Under the pieces are notes generated by a model. It did not search any database. It saw only the letters and a program-made list of their open reading frames with translations, and was not told the DNA's origin. DNA of 64,000 nt from Diadema setosum. Lineage: Eukaryota; Echinodermata; Echinoidea; Diadematoida; Diadematidae. The translations under genes and the position numbers were made by a program. Below are positions 59,801 to 64,000 of the stretch, one piece after another; position 1 is the stretch's first letter; every line of letters begins with the position of its first letter. The stretch is taken from contig CM067066.1 in NCBI GenBank assembly GCA_033980235.1, positions 35,069,180 through 35,133,179 of the forward strand, in the 5' to 3' direction.

Positions 59801-62800
59801 GGGGGGGGGGGAATGGTGCTGTTATTCTGCAGAGTTGTGTGTCAGTGTGTTTGTGTAAGTGTGTTCATGTATGCAAGTGTGTTCATATATATGCAAGTGT
59901 AAGAGAGGGAGGGAGAGATTAAAAGAAACTTAGACAAAGCATGTCATTATGGTGGATGTGTAAGACGGGTCTTTTGCTTCTGCGGTATACCAGGTTCACT
60001 TGTAGTACATGTAGTTGTACGGGTACCCTTTGTACCCCAAATACAGTACATGGTATACCACACCTGGCAATTGTGTGTACAATGCTAACAGTGCATGGAT
60101 GGTACAGGGTCTGACTGGTTGGGTAGATGTGCTGTTGATTTTGCAAGCACTTGATATAATGGTGGGGAATAAAAGGGGCTTGGGGAGTAGAAGCCTATCT
60201 CTTCTAAAACGTTCTACCCAAGATTGCAACAAATATGTGATATTTTGAGGAGCAAAGAGTTCCTATGATATCAATATCAAGTGGCTTCTGTGATGTAATG
60301 AGACTAAATGTAGATGCTCAGTCTGCGTGCGGTATTGCTCGGGTCAAGTGGATACGTTACTGCGCTGTCTCTCTTCTGGAGCTCAGTGGGGACATTCATG
60401 CTTGAGTGATTAAGTACTGTCCCTTTAGCAGACAAGCCAACTTCTTTGTTCTATGACTAAAGAAAGGCAAAATGTACACAATGAGTTAGCGTCATCCTCT
60501 TTCAATGACACTACAGGTGTGACAAAGGAGGGGGGGGGGGGGGTCATTGTGTATCCAATTCGCAAAGCCAGTGGAATGTGTGTGTATGGGGGGGGGGGTC
60601 TGCCTCTTGAATTACTCCTGACATGCGCTCTATATAGAGGGATTCTTTGGAAGATTGTTGGGACAAGACAGGTTGGAAAATTATCTGGGCTCCTTGTTAT
60701 TCATTCATCCCTAGCCCAGGAAAGAGTGACTGGGCCCTGTCAGCATGGAGAATTTCCTCTTTGCTTTTCACGTCAGGTTAAAATGCTAAAGGAAGTCAGT
60801 GGAATGACTGATGGGACTATCATTGACTGGTTAGCCATCTTTCACTCTTTTTTTCACATCCTGCTACATGATGATCCTATCCATTCGCAAACCAAAAGCA
60901 GGAATGGCATGCGGTAAATCTGCAAGTGACAACCCACTAAGAATTGGAAACGACAAAGAAAAGTATTTTTTGTTTGGTTTCATACTTGTAATTTTCATGA
61001 CTATTGCCTAACCTGTATTGTGTAGGCCTAATTCATATCAAAGAAAATGAAACAATTAACAATCATGACATCTACATGCTGCACTGCAGTTAAAAAAAAA
61101 AATATATACTAGTGGTAGTAGTCCACATTGTTGTGTTTGTGTGTGTGTGTGTACTTACATAAGCACAACAAGTAGAAATTGAAAAATAAACAAAATGTAT
61201 AAAATGAAATAATTGACTGCCTATCATGCTGGTGTCTTTAAAAGTTTGAAGGAAATTAATTGCTGTGTAGGACATAACCAGGGGGAACAATTTGGGTTGA
61301 AATAGTTGTTTTATGCACATGCCTTAAACGTCTGTTGCAATGGAAGTTAAAGAACCATACCATCTGAAAAATGATGTCAAGGAAAGTATTGTACAGCTGT
61401 CACATTGGCAGCAATGTTCAATACTTTCATCCAAATGAAATCTCAGGAAGATATCCATTCACCTTCCAGTAGGACACCTGTTTAACCTTGCATTTTTTCC
61501 CCCTTATACTCTGGCTACGTCTAAGCCAGTAATCTCTGCTGTCAGGAGCTCCTTGCTTCTATCCAGCAACAAACAACTTGCTATTCATTAATATTTGTGC
61601 ATCGCATTATACATGACAGCCAATGGATGGACTTCAGTGTGGCACACAGCAAGTTCAAAGGGGAATATGAGGTCAGCACTGAATAGTTTCAATGCACACT
61701 CCACACCCACTTTACAGACTCTCTACTTTGTAGTAGACAAACAGACACACACACACACACAATTTTCCACAGTTGAGTAACTGGACCAAAAAAAAAAAGA
61801 AGAAGTAAAATGTGTTTTTCAAGTTGATGATAAACAAAGCAGTGACAAGCGAACTCTCAATGACCCAAGATTTTTTTTTTTTTTTTCGGGGGGGGGGGGG
61901 GGGGGAGTGGGATTGGACCTGGAAAGGGGTACAAATGTAAATGTAAGGTATGGAATCTATACCTTAAATTATAGATGATATACCCTTAGTGTAGAAATTG
62001 AGAGAACAAAAAACACTCGGTAAAACTAAAAATCCTTTGTGACAAATATTTTTCAATGTCTTTTAAGAATTTCACTCATAGTTTATGGTTCATGAATTTG
62101 AATAGTTTATGTGTGTTTTGTCTTGTGGAGCCATAATTGTGTATGAATAAAGTTTTAATATCAATTTCTGTTTCTAATCATCACAAGCCATAATCAGCAT
62201 AAGGTGTATGTAACCAGCAATTCAGATAAAGAAGTTACAGCGATGTCTCTCACAGTATTCATTGAATGCAAATTTGGATTTTGCCCGAGAAGTATCTACA
62301 CTGTATATCCCATTATATAGAGAAATTTGGGAAGAGTCATTAAGTTCATGCAGTCAGAAAACATCTTATTACATGATGTACATTAAATAACTAGTCATAT
62401 TTACTGTTTTTATGTGTTTTCTCCCCCCCCCCCCTTCCTCTCCCTTGCTTTTCTGATCTGCAGATATGCTTGACACTCTGCGAGTGGTCTTCAGTATCCA
62501 AGATGCCGATGAGCCCCCTTACTGGACCATGGAAGTGTCCCCCTACATCGCCGTCGTACCCCTTGATGCCCCCAACCAGGCCTGTATCTACACCCTCACT
62601 GCTGCGGACATCGACGTGGGGACCGAGATCACATACTTTCTGCGTGCAGGTGAGTGTCCGGCCTATCTGATCGTCTAGCCCCGAAGCACATGAGCATATT
62701 TGGCTTGAGCCATGTCCTCAAGACATATGTCAGGGCTCCACACTAACTTTTATTTTTGGTGGCCCAAAGGCAAACATCCGACCTTTTTTGGTGGCCCGAT

Positions 62801-63943
62801 CAGGCCGCCAAATTCTTCATTTCTGAAATTTTGGTGGCCCGACGTGCGTTTTTGGTGGCCCCGGGCCACTGGACCACTGTTAGTGTCGAGCCCTGCATAT
62901 GTACTTGTATTCACATCAAAACAGAGTAATTTGGGGACTGTTCTGCACTTGAAGATTTAATGTAGCAGATATAGATAAAGTAGACTCCATTATTAATGGT
63001 TTTTAGAGATTTTGCTGGTGTCATATTTAGTGATGACATTTGTGACTTCTTTGGCAATGTCTTTATGTGTTATGCATATCAAGTATGTGCTTTGTATAAG
63101 TACCATTAAAATTGTGGGACAAGCATTGGGCATCATTGTATTGGGAAATCATTGTATTGGGCATCATTGTCTTTGGAGCAAGAATGTACAATATACAGAG
63201 TAAGTATCTGGGAGCCATGTGAGATATCTCACTAATGTCAATTTCAGTTGGAGGAGGGAGATACAATATATCTAAGGAAATCTAAATATATTGTAAGAGT
63301 CATTGTAGTACAATTGTACATTTTGGTAGGCACCACGTCATACAGCAAGTGTTCAAGTAGTGTTTAATAGTTCAGCAATATATTCTTTGTCATTGCTTAT
63401 CACTGTTTAGTTTCCCGTGCACTGATAACTATGCCATGATTTTTCTACAGTACACGCTGTGATAGAAGTTTTTGCAAAGTTTGAATTTACCTGAGTGCAT
63501 GATCAAGATGATAGTAACATATCAATGATAGTAACATAAACCATCTAGAACAAATTTCAGCTCTATTCTCTCTGCATGATGTTCCATAGGAACTTCATGT
63601 TGATACTTAGGAAGATATTTTGACACCATTGCATAGAGCAACAGCAAATCTGAGCAAGACGAAGGAATAAGTCAATGACGACAATATTTTCTACCTCAAT
63701 TTCAGGTGGAAATGGCTGGTTTTCTGTCGATGAAACCAGTGGATGCATCAACACCGAAGTGACGGCGGACACCAATTACGTGGCGAATGAGGAGTACATC
63801 CTCAGCGTGTATGCCAGGGGCACGAGGGCAGATGTATTCTCCGATGTCACGGCCTCCGTCTCTGTGTATGGTGGCTCATACCCGCCGCAATTTCGCGAGG
63901 ATCCTTACGAAGCCTACGTCAACGAGGCACAGGCCAATCAAGT
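42837..63943 (+). CDS. Cadherin-repeat protein, N-terminal exons (partial, continues past window)
   Basis: An extracellular calcium-dependent adhesion protein of the cadherin superfamily. Exons: 42837-44097, 62464-62649 and 63706-63943, with GT-AG junctions of phase 1, 1 and 2. The start ATG is followed by a signal peptide (hydrophobic residues 11-30). Residues 35-215 form an atypical first repeat with only its C-terminal half recognisable. Residues 218-314 are a canonical repeat with DADEGESG, SLDENTGVVSV and YARDHGNPPLP. Residues 320-440 form a third repeat (FSIDPILGDVTLEQALDFET), completed in exon 2. The fourth has AADIDVGTEITYFLRAG joined to FSVDETSG and EYILSVYARG. A fifth begins YPPQFREDPYEAYVNE. 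No transmembrane segment is reached. The protein class (protocadherin-, CDHR- or FAT-like) cannot be decided from the part in view. The split codon GAT and continuous repeat across the 18.4-kb intron support direct splicing. Confidence 0.92.
45303..45724. mobile_element. Foldback of degenerate GGTCTA repeats
   Basis: The left half repeats TTGGTCTA / TTCGTCTA words about every 18-20 bp. The right half carries the complement (TAGACCAA, TAGACAAA) at similar spacing. The ends pair: CACTTGGTCTACT on the left and AGTAGACCAAGTG on the right. A hinge lies near 45,530. No ORF. Confidence 0.8.
47606..47757. mobile_element. Short TIR element, CTTGTTATCA termini
   Basis: 152 bp. The left end contains TTTTATAAAACTTGTTATCA and the complement of the right end contains TTTCATGAAACTTGTTATCA, each followed by a TAACAA-like block. 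It is typical of a MITE with TIRs of about 30 bp. No ORF. Confidence 0.8.
49060..49285. mobile_element. Family J foldback remnant, copy 3
   Basis: Contains AAATTGGAGCTGATGGCG, CATGAAATTTTGCAAATTGC, TAGTGTAGGCAAGAACTTTT and CGCGAAATTCACGAAATT in the same order as the 37,868 copy. Confidence 0.65.
50066..50089. repeat. G-run, about 24 bp
   Basis: Uninterrupted G in the cadherin intron. One of several G/C homopolymers longer than 12 bp there. Confidence 0.9.
50684..51466. mobile_element. About 780-bp element with TAGGGA-TTTTCGATT inverted termini
   Basis: The left end is TAGGGAGTTTTCGATTGGG and the complement of the right end is TAGGGACTTTTCGATTTGC. Subterminal GC-rich, CpG-containing blocks on both sides contain GAGCGCAACCG- or GCGGCGCAACCG-like words. 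Possible TA target duplication. No coding capacity. Confidence 0.65.
53593..54158. mobile_element. TTAAAGGGAAG foldback element with arms of about 190 bp (family B)
   Basis: 566 bp bounded by TTAA. The left arm (from 53,593) begins TTAAAGGGAAGATAAACCCC. The reverse complement of the right arm begins TTAAAGGGAAGGTAAACCCA and stays aligned for about 190 bp with few mismatches, through AAAGCAGCAACATTA, GGACAATCGATGCA and GTTGGAACCGCTGGATGAGG. The central 180 bp is AT-rich, with no ORF. It is a non-autonomous TTAA-target element; a diverged relative lies at 6,370-6,780. Confidence 0.9.
54819..55684. mobile_element. ATACCCCCGCCAAAC inverted-terminus element with internal units of about 155 bp
   Basis: The left end is ATACCCCCGCCAAAC and its exact complement GTTTGGCGGGGGTAT lies near the right end. 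After the left end comes a CGGTCGG/CGGGCGG minisatellite (54,865-54,935). Four units follow, each with an AATCTTGCGTCGCGAACT-like start, an ACTTGG then ACAGATGT middle and a TTGCCATGGTAACGGCAT end (CCATGGTAAC at 55,061, 55,220, 55,381 and 55,523). A 21-bp word around GACCAAAGCTTATGAAATG is doubled near 55,599-55,640. No ORF. Confidence 0.85.
55720..55945. mobile_element. Family K remnant, copy 3
   Basis: Shares AGCAAATTTAACAACA, CCTCTGTGTCAAA, CAACATCTCACGAAAATGTC, TGACCTCC and AACAGCTTT with the element at 32,405-32,630. The left end is eroded. Confidence 0.6.
56780..56824. repeat. (GT)n microsatellite
   Basis: GT repeat with one TTAT interruption. Confidence 0.95.
57214..57616. mobile_element. 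Family A foldback element, copy 4 (diverged)
   Basis: The right end ATACTATAACATCCTTTTAA and the interior (GAAATGGCCGAGATATCGAAAA; TTTTCATCAAATAAACT) identify it. The left TTAAAGGG is lost, starting at about GAGATGGTACAATTTCAG. Confidence 0.75.
57787..58172. mobile_element. Family A foldback element, copy 5
   Basis: Begins TTAAAGTTATATAGTTTTGG and ends ATACTGTACCATCCCTTTC. It lies 170 bp from copy 4, in the same orientation. The interior is well matched to the 39,337 copy. Confidence 0.78.
61871..61905. repeat. T-run followed by G-run
   Basis: About 16 T followed by C and about 16 G. Low complexity, in the cadherin intron. Confidence 0.85.
62650..63705 (+). other. Cadherin intron 2
   Basis: Donor GTGAGT at 62,650; acceptor CCTCAATTTCAG ending at 63,705. 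The only recognised content is the TIR element at 62,730-62,897. Confidence 0.85.
62730..62897. mobile_element. 168-bp TIR element, CAGGGCTCNACACTAAC termini
   Basis: The left end reads CAGGGCTCCACACTAAC and the complement of the right end reads CAGGGCTCGACACTAAC (one mismatch). Inside, TTTTTGGTGGCCC repeats four times, in two slightly different forms. No ORF. Confidence 0.82.
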
Positions 63944-64000
63944 GTGAGTTTAGCCCTGAGATATACCCCTCTCCTGTGAGCAGACAAATGAATGAATCCA
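63944..64000 (+). other. Start of cadherin intron 3
   Basis: The donor GTGAGT begins at 63,944 and the sequence runs to the window end. Further exons must lie beyond. Confidence 0.75.

Larger units (their letters stand above)
44098..62463 (+). other. 18.4-kb first coding intron of the cadherin gene
   Basis: Donor GTAAGT at 44,098; acceptor CTGATCTGCAG ending at 62,463. It holds many foldback elements (listed separately), G- and C-runs (46,659-46,673; 47,878-47,896; 50,066-50,089; 53,460-53,477; 56,586-56,610; 59,583-59,600; 61,890-61,905) and a TG run (56,780-56,811). Open frames of up to 184 codons (51,823-52,377) lack homology and splice support. Several sequence-complex, more GC-balanced islands (about 47,930-48,200, 51,900-52,130, 52,930-53,200 and 60,310-60,420) are not repeats and might be regulatory. 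Confidence 0.7.

Noticed and set aside
60453..60917. 154-codon open frame inside the cadherin intron
   Set aside because: It runs through G-runs (Gly-rich stretches) and shows no recognisable family.

Overview
This is a window of animal (metazoan) nuclear DNA. Genes are split by GT-AG introns and separated by long stretches of repeats, and there are no operons. The organism is most likely a marine invertebrate deuterostome, probably an echinoderm. The reasons are the mix of short foldback transposon remnants, abundant CA/TG microsatellites and G/C homopolymers, an intronless and divergent rhodopsin-type GPCR, and what looks like a selenocysteine-containing methionine sulfoxide reductase. The species cannot be fixed from the sequence alone.

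Four protein-coding genes can be supported. (1) 3124-4703, minus strand: the 5' three exons of a methionine sulfoxide reductase A gene. Its catalytic Cys codon is an in-frame TGA inside an otherwise intact, correctly spliced reading frame, so it is probably a selenoprotein. The 3' exon(s) and SECIS element were not found and probably lie before base 1. (2) 21876-22826, minus strand: a single-exon rhodopsin-family GPCR of 316 aa (or 298 aa from an internal Met). (3) 28360-33943, plus strand: a complete six-exon NDUFS3 gene, the 30-kDa subunit of mitochondrial complex I, 257 aa. (4) 42837-63943 and beyond, plus strand: the 5' part of a large cadherin-repeat protein, with three coding exons visible and an 18.4-kb first coding intron.

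Layout: 1-4.8 kb MSRA; 4.9-21.9 kb gene-poor, with microsatellites, a LINE tail and many small elements; 21.9-22.8 kb GPCR; 23.5-25.9 kb a tandem array bounded by inverted termini; 27.1-27.8 kb a nested pair of elements; 28.4-34.7 kb NDUFS3; 34.7-42.7 kb repeats; 42.7-64 kb the cadherin gene, whose big intron holds further foldback elements. The genes belong to different systems (protein repair, chemosensory or neuroendocrine signalling, respiration, adhesion) and nothing suggests they work as a cluster.

The most interesting item is the UGA-containing MSRA. The second is the amount of comparative information carried by the short elements. These include five copies of one TTAA-flanked foldback family, a second TTAA family with arms of about 190 bp, and a third that has inserted into an element which itself carries 6-bp target-site duplications. 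An uninterrupted copy of that host element is present elsewhere in the window.
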